The position numbers and the translations under genes are program-made. A stretch of 64,000 nt of DNA from Brachybacterium paraconglomeratum (GTDB lineage Bacteria > Actinomycetota > Actinomycetes > Actinomycetales > Dermabacteraceae): NCBI RefSeq assembly GCF_003994255.1, contig NZ_ML133864.1, positions 1 through 64,000 of the forward strand, read 5' to 3'. The notes under the pieces are model-generated. The model ran no database searches and was not told the origin of the DNA. It saw only the letters and a program-made list of their open reading frames with translations. This document shows, piece by piece, positions 24,343 through 35,720 of this stretch. Position 1 is the first letter of the stretch. Each line of letters opens with the position of its first letter.

Positions 24343-26158
24343 GGCGCGCCCCGCGCAGCACGGCCGCTCCCGCCCCGTCCAGGTGCACGCCCCCGTCCTG
24401 TCCGTGACGGAGCGGCCCGAAGGAGCCAAGCACCTCCTCGGCGTGGAGCACCCGCCCGTCGGCCGCGGCGAGCGCGCCCGGGCCGCGGTGGGCGAGCACC
24501 GAGAGCTCCCCGCGATGCATCAGCACCGTCTCCTCGGCGAGCACCTCGACGCGGGTCGCGGCCAGATCGCCCGAGCGCAGCGCCTCGTGCGCGCGGCGCA
24601 GCGCGATCAGCTCCCGGTACCACTCCAGCATCCGCCCGTGCTCGCCCTCGGTGCGCTCCTCCCAGCGCAGCTGCGAGCCGACGAAGGTCGAGCGCTGCTG
24701 CGGGTCGGGCACCTCCGCGGACCATCCCATCGCCGCGAACTCCTCGGCGCGGCCGGCGCTGACCAGGGGGCCGAGCTCGTCGTCGTGGTCGGTGAAGAAG
24801 GCGAAGGGGGTCGAGGCCGCCCATTCCTCGCCCTGGAAGAGCATCGGCGTGCCCGGGCCCAGCAGGATCAGCGCGATCGCGGCGGCATGCGCGCCCGAGG
24901 ATATGCCGTGGTGGATCCGGTCGCCGGCGGCGCGGTTGCCGACCTGGTCGTGGTCCTGCAGGAAGGTGACGAAGGAGTGGCCGTCGTAGTCGGGGGAGGC
25001 GGGGTCCACCGGCGCGCCCCACACCCGGCCGCGGAAGCTCGAGTACGTGCCGGCGTGCAGGAAGATGCCCGGCAGGACGGCGGCGAGCACGTCGGCGTCG
25101 CCGAAGTCGGCGTAGTAGCCGGCGCGCTCGCCGGTGGCCCAGGCGTGCACGGCGTGGTGCACGTCGTCGGCCCACTGCATGTCCATCCCCAGGCCGCCCG
25201 CGCCCGTCGGCGTGACGGTCGCGGGCTGGTTGCGATCCGATTCGGCGATCAGGGTGAGGGGGCGCCCGGTCTCCTCCTGCCAGGCGGCGACGGCGCCGGC
25301 GAGCTCGGCGAGGAAGTGCGGGGAGGAGTCGTCCTTCAGCTCGTGCACCGCATCCAGCCGCAGCCCGTCCAGCCCCAGCTCCACCAGCCACTGCCGGGCG
25401 CTGCCCAGCAGGAAGTCGCGCACCTGGCGGGAGCCGGGCTGGTCGAGGTTCACCGCCTCGCCCCAGGGCGTCTCATGGCGGTCCGTGAAGTACGGGCCGA
25501 ACATGCCCAGGTAGTTCCCCGAGGGGCCCAGATGGTTGTGGACCACGTCGAGCACGACGGCGAGGCCGCGGTCATGGGCGGCGTGCACGAAGCGGGCCAG
25601 CGCCTCCGGCCCGCCGTAGGCGGAGTGCACGGCGTACAGCCCCGCCCCGTCGTAGCCCCAGCCGCGCTCGCCGGGGAAGGTCGCCAGCGGCATCAGCTCG
25701 ACCGCGTCCACGCCGAGCTCGACCAGCGCGTCGAGCCGCTCGATCGCAGTGTCGAGGGTGCCGCCGGCGCCGTCCGGGCCCGGGGCGAAGGTGCCCACGT
25801 GCAGCTCGTAGAGCACGGCCCCGCGCAGGTCCCTGCCCTCCCATCCCGGTGACGGCGCGAGCGCCTGCGCGTCGACGACCTCGCTCGCGGCGTGGACGCC
25901 GTCCGGCTGGGACAGCGACCGGGGATCCGGCAGCCACAGCTCCCCGTCGTCGAGGCGGAAGGCATAGCGCGCCCCCGCCACGGGCGCCGGGTCCGACAGC
26001 TCGAACCATCCCTCCTCGGCCGGGGCCATGGTGTGCACGGTCCCGTCCACGCGGATCGCCACGGCGTCGGCCGACGGGGCCCACACGCGATAGCGGTCCA
26101 TCGCGCCGAGCGGGGTCGGGGGCTGCGGCGGCGTCGAGGGGCGGGGGGCGGCGGTCAT
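24332..26158 (-). CDS. treZ: Malto-oligosyltrehalose trehalohydrolase
   Basis: The product is 608 aa. An N-terminal carbohydrate-binding module (residues 20-110, YRVWAPSADAVAI) precedes a GH13 barrel with VVLDVVHNH, GLRLDAVHEL (nucleophile Asp), LIAESD (acid/base Glu) and FLQDHDQVGN. It cleaves trehalose from the chain end made by TreY. ATG 26158 overlaps the treY stop (ATGA), so translation is coupled. The 3' end overlaps zapE by 11 bp in convergent orientation. Confidence 0.95.
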   Translation of the reverse strand: MTAAPRPSTPPQPPTPLGAMDRYRVWAPSADAVAIRVDGTVHTMAPAEEGWFELSDPAPVAGARYAFRLDDGELWLPDPRSLSQPDGVHAASEVVDAQALAPSPGWEGRDLRGAVLYELHVGTFAPGPDGAGGTLDTAIERLDALVELGVDAVELMPLATFPGERGWGYDGAGLYAVHSAYGGPEALARFVHAAHDRGLAVVLDVVHNHLGPSGNYLGMFGPYFTDRHETPWGEAVNLDQPGSRQVRDFLLGSARQWLVELGLDGLRLDAVHELKDDSSPHFLAELAGAVAAWQEETGRPLTLIAESDRNQPATVTPTGAGGLGMDMQWADDVHHAVHAWATGERAGYYADFGDADVLAAVLPGIFLHAGTYSSFRGRVWGAPVDPASPDYDGHSFVTFLQDHDQVGNRAAGDRIHHGISSGAHAAAIALILLGPGTPMLFQGEEWAASTPFAFFTDHDDELGPLVSAGRAEEFAAMGWSAEVPDPQQRSTFVGSQLRWEERTEGEHGRMLEWYRELIALRRAHEALRSGDLAATRVEVLAEETVLMHRGELSVLAHRGPGALAAADGRVLHAEEVLGSFGPLRHGQDGGVHLDGAGAAVLRGARLSG

Positions 26159-28782
26159 CGCGTCTCCTCCAGGGGGTGGGGGACCGGCAGGGCACCGGTC
26201 GGCGTGGCGCCGACGCGCACCAGCAGCGCGACGGGGCTGTCGTCCAGCAGGTCGACCAGCGGGACCATCCCGCCCTCGTGCTCCGCGCCGCCGAGCACGT
26301 CGCGCCAGCGGCCCTCGGGCAGGCCGATCCGGCTCTCCCCCCAGCCGCCGCGCTGGGCGAGCCCGTGCGCGAGCCGGGTGACGACGGTGACCACCTCGAC
26401 CGGCCCCTCGCCGCACGCGCGGCCGAAGGCGACGGCATGGCCGGTCGTGGTGGGCAGCGGGTGGTAGGCGGCGTCCCGGCCCTGGAACAGGTCCGGCCGC
26501 TCCCGGCGCAGCACCAGCGCACGGTGGGTCAGCCACAGCTTCTCGTCGCCGATCCCCTCGGGACGGGCTCCCTCGATCATCCGTCCCAGGCGGGCGGCGT
26601 GCGCGGCGTGGTCGACCTCGCGGCGGTTGTCGGGGTCCACCAGGGAGAGGTCCACGCTCTCGTTGCCCTGGTAGACGTCGGGGACGCCCGGCATTGTGAG
26701 CTGCACGAGCTTCTGGCCGAGGATCGCGGCGCGCTGCACGGCGGCCGTGCGCCGGGTCCAGTCGGCGAGGATCGCGGCGACCTCCTCGGACTCCAGCGCC
26801 GCTCGCCCCAGGGCCTGCACCTCGCGCTCGTACTCGGCGTCCTGCTCGGTCCAGGTGGTGTGGGTCTTCGCCTCGCGCATCGCCTTGGCGAGATAGCCCT
26901 CGAGCCGGTCCGCGTCCAGCGGCGCGGCCCCGGAGCCGGGCAGCTCCCAGCAGGCGGCCAGGGTCTGCCACAGCAGCAGCTCGATCGCCCCGTCGACCCG
27001 GTCGCCGCGATGCGCAGAGGTCGCCCGATCCAGGTCCTGCACCACCAGCGCCCACTCGAGCGGCTGCTCGGTGAGGACGGCCAGGCGCGCCCGCACGTCC
27101 TCGCTGCGCTTGGTGTCGTGGGTGGACAGGGTGGTCATCGCATCGGGCCGGGTGCGCACCATGTGCAGGGCGTGGTCGTGCAGCACATCCGACTCGACCC
27201 CGATCCGCTCCGGGTCCGAGCCCACCTCGTTCACGGCCAGGAAGCGGGTGTAGCGGTAGAACGCGGTGTCCTCGAGCCCCTTGGCGTGGACGGGGCCGCA
27301 GGTCTGCGCGAAGCGGACCACGACCTCGTCGCGCTCGGCGCTGCGGCTGCGCCCCGCGCTGCCCGCCTCGTCCCCGCACACCAGGGCGACGACCAGCTCG
27401 AGGGTCGCGGCGAGGTCCTCGTCGTCCCCGAGACGGGCCTGTGCCCGCGCCGCGGCCTGCTCGATCACGGCCCGCTCGGCGCCGGGGGCGGGCTCGCCCG
27501 GGACGATGTAGGCGCGGTAGCGGTCCATCGAGGTCAGCAGCGCGACGACGACCTTCTGGATGTTGCGCCGCGTGGTGTCGCGCAGGCGGATGTCGTCCTG
27601 GCAGATCCCGTGGATCAGCGCGGTCAGCCGTTCGATCTCGGCCCACAGGCTGGTGGTGACCACGAGGTCCGTGGACTCGGCGGCGACCTCCTCGAAGGGG
27701 CGCAGGTCACCGGTGCGCCGCTGCCACAGATGGGTCAGGCCCAGCGCGCCGTGCGGGTCGTGGAACAGGCCCGTCACCCGCCACAGCGCGTCGTAGCCGG
27801 TCGTGCCCGCGCAGGGGAAGTCGCCGGGCAGGTGCTCCTCGCCCTCGAGGATCTTCTCGATCACGGTCCAGGCCCCGTCGGTCGCGCGCTCGAGATCGCG
27901 CAGGTAGCCGCGAGGATCGGAGAGGCCGTCGGGATGGTCGATCCGGTAGCCGTCGATCACGCCCTCGCCCTGCAGCTGCAGCAGCGTGCGATGGGTCGCC
28001 TCGAACACGGCGGGGTCCTCGACCCGCACCGCGGCGAGGGTGTCCACGTCGAAGAAGCGCCGGTAGTTCAGCTCCTCGTCGGAGACCTTCCAGTACGCGA
28101 GCCGATACCACTGGCGGTCCAGCAGATCGGCGAGCCCGAGGTGCTCGGTGCCGGCGGCGACGGGCAGCACGTGGTCGTAGTAGCGCACCACGGTCTCCTC
28201 GGCGACCGACCCGTCGGCCTGCGGGACCTCCTCGACGCCCATCGTGATCTCCCCGTCGGCGAGGACCGCCCCGATGGGCCGTCCCAGCACCGGCACGAGC
28301 ACCGAGCGCTCGCCGGAGAGCTCGAGGTCGAACCACTCGGCGAAGGGGGAGGCGGGGCCGTCGCGCAGCACCGACCACAGTGCCCGGTTGTGCCAGATCG
28401 GGGTCGGGATCGACATGTGGTTGGGGACGACGTCCACGACGATCCCCATCCCGTGGGAGTGGGCGGCCTCGGCGAGGCGGTGCAGCGCCTCCTCCCCGCC
28501 GATCTCCTCGCTGATGCGGGTGTGGTCCACGACGTCGTAGCCGTGGGTCGAGCCGGGCGCGGCCTGCAGCACGGGGGAGCAGAACAGGTGCCCCACGCCG
28601 AGCCGGGCGAGATAGGGCACGATCTCCGCCGCGTCGTCGGCGGTGAAGCCGGCGTGCAGCTGCAGGCGGTAGGTCGAGGTCGGGACCCGGCGCACCGCGG
28701 GCTGGGCCCCGGTGACGGCGGGTCGGGAGCGCCGGGACGGCGTCTCCCGGGTCGTGGGACGGGGACCGGTCTCGAGGCTCAC
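26155..28782 (-). CDS. treY: Malto-oligosyltrehalose synthase
   Basis: The product is 875 aa, a GH13 enzyme that turns the terminal alpha-1,4 bond of maltodextrin into an alpha,alpha-1,1 bond. The start of the fold is PTSTYRLQLHAGFTADDA. The catalytic region has VVDVVPNHMS, GYRIDHPDGLSDP and IEKILEGEE, and the late motif is LSTHDTKRSED. The first 35 residues are a variable basic leader. GTG 28782 has AAGGAG upstream in the 23-bp gap after glgX. Confidence 0.95.
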   Translation of the reverse strand: MSLETGPRPTTRETPSRRSRPAVTGAQPAVRRVPTSTYRLQLHAGFTADDAAEIVPYLARLGVGHLFCSPVLQAAPGSTHGYDVVDHTRISEEIGGEEALHRLAEAAHSHGMGIVVDVVPNHMSIPTPIWHNRALWSVLRDGPASPFAEWFDLELSGERSVLVPVLGRPIGAVLADGEITMGVEEVPQADGSVAEETVVRYYDHVLPVAAGTEHLGLADLLDRQWYRLAYWKVSDEELNYRRFFDVDTLAAVRVEDPAVFEATHRTLLQLQGEGVIDGYRIDHPDGLSDPRGYLRDLERATDGAWTVIEKILEGEEHLPGDFPCAGTTGYDALWRVTGLFHDPHGALGLTHLWQRRTGDLRPFEEVAAESTDLVVTTSLWAEIERLTALIHGICQDDIRLRDTTRRNIQKVVVALLTSMDRYRAYIVPGEPAPGAERAVIEQAAARAQARLGDDEDLAATLELVVALVCGDEAGSAGRSRSAERDEVVVRFAQTCGPVHAKGLEDTAFYRYTRFLAVNEVGSDPERIGVESDVLHDHALHMVRTRPDAMTTLSTHDTKRSEDVRARLAVLTEQPLEWALVVQDLDRATSAHRGDRVDGAIELLLWQTLAACWELPGSGAAPLDADRLEGYLAKAMREAKTHTTWTEQDAEYEREVQALGRAALESEEVAAILADWTRRTAAVQRAAILGQKLVQLTMPGVPDVYQGNESVDLSLVDPDNRREVDHAAHAARLGRMIEGARPEGIGDEKLWLTHRALVLRRERPDLFQGRDAAYHPLPTTTGHAVAFGRACGEGPVEVVTVVTRLAHGLAQRGGWGESRIGLPEGRWRDVLGGAEHEGGMVPLVDLLDDSPVALLVRVGATPTGALPVPHPLEETR

Positions 28783-28805
28783 TGCGGGGCTCTCCTTCTC
28801 GGGGG

Positions 28806-30971
<2,166 letters not shown>

Positions 30972-30977
30972 GGCCCC

Positions 30978-30983
30978 ACAGTA
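30978..30983 (-). promoter_or_regulatory. -10 box for leaderless glgX-treY-treZ transcript
   Basis: TACTGT on the minus strand ends 6 nt before ATG 30971. It is the only promoter-like signal before the operon. Confidence 0.55.
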
Positions 30984-31100
30984 GTGCGCGCGAGCGCGAA
31001 GGGGCCTGGGCACGGCGCGGCGGGCCCGATCGTGATATTCCCGCGGGCTCGGTCGGGCCCCGGCGGGGTCGGCGGGCTCGTCCACGCCGGGGCGGGGACG

Positions 31101-31129
31101 AGAAAGGCCCCGGCCGGAGCCGGGGCCTT
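31101..31129 (-). terminator. Terminator of the minus-strand tRNA pair
   Basis: AAGGCCCCGGC and GCCGGGGCCTT form a long stem 4 nt after the encoded CCA of tRNA-Val(GAC), and a short T run follows on the minus strand. Confidence 0.75.
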
Positions 31130-31132
31130 GCA

Positions 31133-31207
31133 TGGTGGGCGATACTGGGATCGAACCAGTGACCTCTTCCGTGTCAGGGAAGCGCGCTACCGCTGCGCCA
31201 ATCGCCC
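31133..31207 (-). tRNA. tRNA-Val (GAC), CCA encoded
   Basis: A full cloverleaf is visible: acceptor GGGCGAT/ATCGCCC, anticodon stem CTTCC/GGAAG with loop CTGACAC (anticodon GAC), and T arm CTGG-TTCGATC-CCAG. The 3' CCA is in the DNA. It lies 26 bp after tRNA-Gly on the same strand. Confidence 0.95.
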
Positions 31208-31233
31208 GTCGCGCCGGAGGCGCGGGGGGGGGA

Positions 31234-31309
31234 TGGAGCGGACGACCGGATTCGAACCGGCGACCCTCACCTTGGCAAGGTGATGCTCTACCAACTGAGC
31301 TACGTCCGC
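31234..31309 (-). tRNA. tRNA-Gly (GCC), CCA encoded
   Basis: Acceptor GCGGACG/CGTCCGC, D arm GCTCAGTTGGTAGAGC, anticodon stem TCACC/GGTGA with loop TTGCCAA (GCC), and T loop TTCGAAT. CCA is encoded. The mature body is identical to the plus-strand copy at 31818. Confidence 0.96.
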
Positions 31310-31719
31310 ACATCGGCTGGGCCGACGAGGAGTTACCTTAGGCGCGTCCCGACCCCCGGCGCAAACCCGGACGGCGTTCAGTGTCCGAGGTCACGGGCGG
31401 CAGGGTCGGGGTGTGCGGAGTGCTCGTGTCGGCCGGTCGGCCGGGGCTTCGGGGCGCGAGGGGCGCGGACCGCGCTCGCGCTCCGCCCTCGCGCCTCACG
31501 GGCGCGGCGCGCCCGTGCAGTCGGATCGGCGGCGCGTCCGTGCGATCGGATCGGGGGGGGCGATGGGGTCCAGGTGCCGGCGGGGCCGGAGGGTCGGCTC
31601 GTCGGGTCCGACGCCGCTCCGACCGACCGGGACGCAGGTCACATCCAGAAGTGGCGCGAGCACCCGTCGGGAGCATGTAAGCTTCTTCAAGTCCGATCGA
31701 GAGAGCGGGCATCACCTCA
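31310..31719. other. 410-bp intergenic region between divergent tRNA clusters
   Basis: No gene is credible here. For the minus cluster a good promoter is visible: -35 TTGCGC (31359-31364), 18-bp spacer, -10 TAAGGT (31335-31340). For the plus cluster TAAGCT (31678-31683) is a possible -10. The middle is G/C-rich with runs of GGGG and GCGCGCC. The frames open across it are shadows. Confidence 0.55.
31335..31364 (-). promoter_or_regulatory. Promoter of the tRNA-Gly/tRNA-Val pair
   Basis: On the minus strand TTGCGC (-35) and TAAGGT (-10) are separated by 18 bp, and the tRNA-Gly 5' end follows 25 nt after the -10 box. This is one of the few places in the window with a recognisable -35. Confidence 0.6.
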
Positions 31720-31791
31720 GGGCGATTGGCGCAGCGGTAGCGCGCTTCCTTCACACGGAAGAGGTCACTGGTTCGATCCCAGTATCGCCCA
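31720..31791 (+). tRNA. tRNA-Val (CAC)
   Basis: A 72-nt cloverleaf with acceptor GGGCGAT/ATCGCCC and anticodon loop TTCACAC (anticodon CAC). CCA is not encoded (CGG follows the discriminator A). It is the first of four plus-strand tRNAs. Confidence 0.95.
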
Positions 31792-31817
31792 CGGCAGGAT
31801 CCTCGGATCGCTGTCCT

Positions 31818-31890
31818 GCGGACGTAGCTCAGTTGGTAGAGCATCACCTTGCCAAGGTGAGGGTCGCCGGTTCGAATCCGGTCGTCCGCT
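31818..31890 (+). tRNA. tRNA-Gly (GCC)
   Basis: The 73-nt gene is identical in its mature body to the minus-strand tRNA-Gly at 31234-31309 but has no encoded CCA (CCG follows). Confidence 0.96.
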
Positions 31891-31935
31891 CCGGGGGAAC
31901 GGCGCTCCCGACCTCGCGTCGGGAGCGCTGTTCCG

Positions 31936-31941
31936 TATGAT
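31936..31941 (+). promoter_or_regulatory. Possible internal -10 box before tRNA-Cys
   Basis: TATGAT, a near-consensus -10, lies 15 nt before tRNA-Cys. It could add expression of tRNA-Cys and the second tRNA-Val. No clear -35 is seen. Confidence 0.35.
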
Positions 31942-31956
31942 GCGTGAGCATCACCC

Positions 31957-32027
31957 GGTGGGTTGGCCGAGAGGCGAGGCAACGGCCTGCAAAGCCGTGT
32001 ACACGGGTTCGAATCCCGTACCCACCT
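31957..32027 (+). tRNA. tRNA-Cys (GCA)
   Basis: The 71-nt cloverleaf has acceptor GGTGGGT/ACCCACC, anticodon stem CGGC/GCCG with loop containing GCA, and T loop TTCGAAT. CCA is not encoded. It seems to be the only Cys tRNA in the window. Confidence 0.95.
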
Positions 32028-32053
32028 CGAACGGCACCCGTCGGTGCCGTCCC

Positions 32054-32125
32054 GGGCGATTGGCGCAGCGGTAGCGCGCTTCCCTGACACGGAAGAGGTC
32101 ACTGGTTCGAACCCAGTATCGCCCA
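32054..32125 (+). tRNA. tRNA-Val (GAC), second copy
   Basis: It is the same as the minus-strand tRNA-Val(GAC) except for one T-loop base (TTCGAAC here, TTCGATC there). CCA is not encoded. Confidence 0.95.
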
Positions 32126-32131
32126 CCCCAG

Positions 32132-32170
32132 CAGAAGAGCCTCGGCCCCCCCCCGGCCGGGGCTCTTCTG
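32132..32170 (+). terminator. Terminator of the plus-strand tRNA cluster
   Basis: CAGAAGAGCC and GGCTCTTCTG are perfect inverted copies, with further C/G pairing inside, 6 nt after the last tRNA. The sequence after the stem has few T residues. Confidence 0.7.
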
Positions 32171-32254
32171 TGTCCGCGGAGAGGCGCCCCACGCCGGGTC
32201 CCGCAGCCGGGGCCCACCGGGCCCTCGGTCCCGGTGCGCGGCCTCCGAGGTCTC

Positions 32255-32260
32255 TAGGCT
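32255..32260 (+). promoter_or_regulatory. Candidate -10 box for the azoR-like gene
   Basis: TAGGCT, 59 nt before ATG 32320, repeats the TANNNT form used across the window. The gene has its own ribosome-binding site. Confidence 0.4.
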
Positions 32261-32319
32261 CGACGGTGACGAGACCGCCGTCACGTCACCCGCCGCGCCG
32301 ACCCGGAGGAGACCTCAGC

Positions 32320-32937
32320 ATGCGTGCCCTCATCGTCCGTGCCCATCCGCTGGACCCCAGCAAGTCCCGTTCCATGACGATGGCCGACGCCTTCGTCGAG
32401 GAGCTCACCGCGCATCGCCCCGACACGGTGGTCGACGACGTGCGGCTGTACGAGACCGCCGTGCCCGAGATCGACCTGGACATGATGACCGGCTGGGAGC
32501 GGCTGCGAGCGGGCGAGCACTTCTCCCACCTCACCGGTGCCCAGCAGAACAAGCTGGCGCTGTTCGACCAGTACACCAAGCAGTTCCAGAGCGCGGACCT
32601 GGTGGTGATCGCGAACCCGCTGTGGAACCTCTCGGTGCCCACGCGTCTGAAGGCATGGATCGACACCGTCTGCCGCGCCGGCGTGACCTTCCGGTACACG
32701 GCCGAGGGCGAGGCGGAGGGCCTCGTCACGGACAAGACCGTGGTGCACCTGCAGGCCAGCGGCGGCCACTTCGGCCAGCAGGATCCCGCGAGTCTGTACA
32801 TCGCCGGGATGTTCCAGTTCCTGGGCTGCACTACCCACACCCTCGCCGCCGAGGGCATGGACCACGAGCCCGATCGTGCCGAGGAGATCATGGAGGCGGC
32901 GCTCCTCCGGGTGAGGGAGCTCGCGCGCTCCCTCTGA
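32320..32937 (+). CDS. FMN-dependent NADH:quinone oxidoreductase / azoreductase (flavodoxin fold)
   Basis: The product is 205 aa. The flavodoxin-like fold opens [16 protein letters not shown], the FMN loop is [19 protein letters not shown], and the later QASGGHFG motif is typical of AzoR. It reduces quinones or azo compounds with NADH by a two-electron route. ATG 32320 has GGAGGAG 9 nt upstream. It is a single gene between tRNAs and thrS, and the physiological substrate is not known. Confidence 0.88.
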   Translation: MRALIVRAHPLDPSKSRSMTMADAFVEELTAHRPDTVVDDVRLYETAVPEIDLDMMTGWERLRAGEHFSHLTGAQQNKLALFDQYTKQFQSADLVVIANPLWNLSVPTRLKAWIDTVCRAGVTFRYTAEGEAEGLVTDKTVVHLQASGGHFGQQDPASLYIAGMFQFLGCTTHTLAAEGMDHEPDRAEEIMEAALLRVRELARSL

Positions 32938-32982
32938 GCCGCCGGCGTCGAGGGGCCGGTCCGGCGCGGGCGTGCCGGCCGG

Positions 32983-32988
32983 TACCAT
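32983..32988 (+). promoter_or_regulatory. Candidate -10 box for thrS
   Basis: TACCAT lies 56 nt before the thrS GTG. The short leader holds the self-complementary GCCGGC...GCCGGC and then AAGGAG. I see no T-box elements. Confidence 0.4.
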
Positions 32989-33043
32989 CGACGGCGGAGC
33001 CGGCATCGTCGGCCGGCTCACCCCGACACGCAAGGAGCAGCAC

Positions 33044-35044
33044 GTGGCCCAGATCGCCATCACCCTCGACGGTTCCCCCCAGCAGATCGAGGAGGGGACC
33101 ACGGGCACCGCGCTCTTCGAGGGCACCGCCGCGATCGTCGCCCTGCGCATCGACGGGGAGCTGCGCGACCTCGACACCGTGCTCGAGGACGGGCAGGACG
33201 TAGAGGGCGTGGACATCTCCAGCCCCGACGGGCTCTCGATCCTCCGCCACTCGACCGCGCACGTGCTCGCGCAGGCAGTGCAGAAGACGAACCCCGACGC
33301 GAAGCTCGGCATCGGCCCGCCCATCACCGACGGCTTCTACTACGACTTCGACGTCGCCGAGCCCTTCACCCCCGAGACCCTCAAGGTGCTCGAGAAGGAG
33401 ATGAACCGGATCGTCAAGTCCGGCCAGCGCTTCGTGCGCCGCGAGATCACCGACGACGCGGCCCGCGCCGAGGAGGCCGCAGAGCCCTACAAGCTCGAGC
33501 TCATCGGCCTGAAGTCCACCGCCGACGACGCCGCCGAAGGGGCGAGCGTCGAGGTCGGCGAGGGCGGCCTGACCATGTACGACAACGTCGACCGGCGCGG
33601 CGAGGTGGTCTGGACCGACCTCTGCCGCGGCCCGCACCTGCCCTCCACCAAGCTCATCGGCAACGGCTTCGCCCTGACCCGCTCCGCCGCCGCCTACTGG
33701 CGCGGCAGCGAGAAGAACCCGATGCTGCAGCGCGTCTACGGAACCGCCTGGCCCACCAAGGAGGAGCTGCGAGCCCACCAGGAGCGGATCGCCGAGGCCG
33801 AGCGCCGCGACCACCGACGCCTGGGCAGCGAGCTGGACCTGTTCTCCTTCCCCGACGAGATCGGCTCCGGCCTGCCGGTGTTCCATCCCAAGGGCGCCAT
33901 GATCAGGATGGAGATGGAGGACTACTCGCGTCGCCGCCACGTCGAGGCCGGCTACTCCTTCGTCTCCACCCCCCACATCACGAAGAAGAACCTCTTCGAG
34001 ACCTCCCGCCACCTCGAGTGGTACGCCGACGGCATGTACCCCCCCATGCACATGGATGAGGAGGTCGACGCCGACGGCAACGTCACCAAGCAGGGCCAGG
34101 ACTACTACCTCAAGCCCATGAACTGCCCGATGCACAACCTCGTCTACCGCTCCCGCGGCCGCTCCTACCGCGAGCTGCCCCTGCGGCTGTTCGAGTTCGG
34201 CAGCGTCTACCGCTACGAGAAGTCCGGCGTGGTCCACGGCCTGACCCGCGCCCGCGGCTTCACCCAGGACGACGCCCACATCTACACCACCCGCGAGCAG
34301 ATGAAGGAGGAGCTCTCCAGCCTGCTCGGCTTCGTCCTGGACCTGCTGCGCGACTACGGCCTGGACGACTTCTACCTCGAGCTGTCCACCCGCGACCCCG
34401 AGAAGTCCGTCGGCGACGAGGCGACCTGGGAGGAAGCGACCCGCACCCTCGAGGAGGTCGCCACCGCCTCCGGCCTCGACCTCGTCCCGGATCCGGGCGG
34501 CGCCGCCTTCTACGGCCCGAAGATCTCCGTCCAGGCGAAGGACGCGATCGGCCGCACCTGGCAGCTCTCCACCATCCAGCTGGACTTCTTCGAGCCGGAG
34601 CTGTTCGAGCTCGAGTACACCGCCCCCGACGGCTCCCGCCAGCGCCCGGTGATGATCCACCGCGCCCTGTTCGGCTCGATCGAGCGCTTCTTCGGCGTGC
34701 TCCTCGAGCACTACGCGGGAGCCTTCCCGGTCTGGCTCGCACCGGTCCAGGTGGTCGGGGTGCCGGTCGCCGCCGAGTACGTGCCCTACCTCGAGGAGGT
34801 CGCCGCGAAGCTGCGCGCCCGCGGCGTGCGCGTCGAGGTCGACTCCTCCGACGACCGGATGCAGAAGAAGATCCGCACCCACACCAAGGAGAAGGTGCCC
34901 TACCTCCTCATCGCCGGCGGCGAGGACCAGGAGAAGGGCGCGGTCTCCTTCCGCATGCGCGACGGCAGCCAGGACAACGGCATCGACGTCGACGAGGCCG
35001 TGGAGCGGATCGTCACCGCGATCGCCGACAAGGTGCAGGTGTGA
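33044..35044 (+). CDS. thrS: Threonyl-tRNA synthetase
   Basis: The product is 666 aa. It has an N-terminal TGS domain (residues 1-65), an editing-type second domain ([13 protein letters not shown] ... [13 protein letters not shown]), a class II core with zinc ligands in MNCPMHN, DDAHIY and MIHRALFGS, and the C-terminal anticodon-binding domain ([13 protein letters not shown]). GTG 33044 is set by AAGGAG 6 nt upstream. The stop overlaps the HIT gene start, as in mycobacteria. Confidence 0.96.
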   Translation: MAQIAITLDGSPQQIEEGTTGTALFEGTAAIVALRIDGELRDLDTVLEDGQDVEGVDISSPDGLSILRHSTAHVLAQAVQKTNPDAKLGIGPPITDGFYYDFDVAEPFTPETLKVLEKEMNRIVKSGQRFVRREITDDAARAEEAAEPYKLELIGLKSTADDAAEGASVEVGEGGLTMYDNVDRRGEVVWTDLCRGPHLPSTKLIGNGFALTRSAAAYWRGSEKNPMLQRVYGTAWPTKEELRAHQERIAEAERRDHRRLGSELDLFSFPDEIGSGLPVFHPKGAMIRMEMEDYSRRRHVEAGYSFVSTPHITKKNLFETSRHLEWYADGMYPPMHMDEEVDADGNVTKQGQDYYLKPMNCPMHNLVYRSRGRSYRELPLRLFEFGSVYRYEKSGVVHGLTRARGFTQDDAHIYTTREQMKEELSSLLGFVLDLLRDYGLDDFYLELSTRDPEKSVGDEATWEEATRTLEEVATASGLDLVPDPGGAAFYGPKISVQAKDAIGRTWQLSTIQLDFFEPELFELEYTAPDGSRQRPVMIHRALFGSIERFFGVLLEHYAGAFPVWLAPVQVVGVPVAAEYVPYLEEVAAKLRARGVRVEVDSSDDRMQKKIRTHTKEKVPYLLIAGGEDQEKGAVSFRMRDGSQDNGIDVDEAVERIVTAIADKVQV

Positions 35045-35625
35045 GCCCGGCCGACCAGCCCGGCGGCGAGCCCGCGCTCGAGGACGCCCGCGACTTCGCG
35101 GGCGTCCCCGACGACACCCAGCGGCTGTGGACCCCGCACCGGATGGCGTACATCGGCGGCGAGAACAAGCCCGAGGACCCGCACGACGACGAGCAGTGCC
35201 CCTTCTGCGCGGGGCCGCGCCGCCGCGACGAGGACGCGCTCATCGTCCACCGCGGCCGCGTCGCCTACGCGATCCTGAACCTCTACCCCTACAACTCCGG
35301 CCATCTGCTGGTGTGCCCGTACCGGCACGTCTCGGACTACACGGAGCTGACCGAGGAGGAGGTGGCGGAGGTCGCCGAGATCACCCGCACCGCGATGACC
35401 GTGATCCGCGCGGTCTCCGGCGCCGCGGGCTTCAACCTGGGCATGAACCAGGGCGAGGTCGCGGGCGCCGGGATCGCCGCCCACCTGCACCAGCACGTGG
35501 TGCCGCGCTGGGCGGGGGACGCGAACTTCCTGCCCATCGTCGGCCGCACCAAGGCCCTCCCTATCCTGCTTGCGGACACCCGTCGGCTCTACGCCGAGGC
35601 GTGGCCCGGCGGCGACGGGGCCTGA
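35041..35625 (+). CDS. HIT-family hydrolase/phosphorylase (AP4A phosphorylase-like)
   Basis: The product is 194 aa. The histidine triad is [10 protein letters not shown], preceded by [17 protein letters not shown] and a CPFC pair. It closely resembles Rv2613c, a diadenosine tetraphosphate phosphorylase that also follows thrS in M. tuberculosis. Clearing AP4A made by synthetase side reactions would explain the pairing (inference). GTG 35041 overlaps the thrS stop. Confidence 0.88.
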   Translation: MSPADQPGGEPALEDARDFAGVPDDTQRLWTPHRMAYIGGENKPEDPHDDEQCPFCAGPRRRDEDALIVHRGRVAYAILNLYPYNSGHLLVCPYRHVSDYTELTEEEVAEVAEITRTAMTVIRAVSGAAGFNLGMNQGEVAGAGIAAHLHQHVVPRWAGDANFLPIVGRTKALPILLADTRRLYAEAWPGGDGA

Positions 35626-35627
35626 GC

Positions 35628-35633
35628 TAGCAT
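35628..35633 (+). promoter_or_regulatory. Candidate -10 box for the PrsW-like gene
   Basis: TAGCAT immediately follows the HIT stop and is 87 nt before GTG 35721. Confidence 0.35.
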
Positions 35634-35720
35634 GGCCGAGCGCATCCGGGGGGAGCGCCGTGCGGACGGCGGGCACCGACCGACCGCGACCGAGCACCGG
35701 GGGAGAGGCAGGGCCACGCT

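Noticed and set aside
32939-33043. Possible T-box or riboswitch before thrS
   Set aside because: The leader is only about 55 nt after the -10 box and has no T-box core sequence, only a small GCCGGC hairpin.
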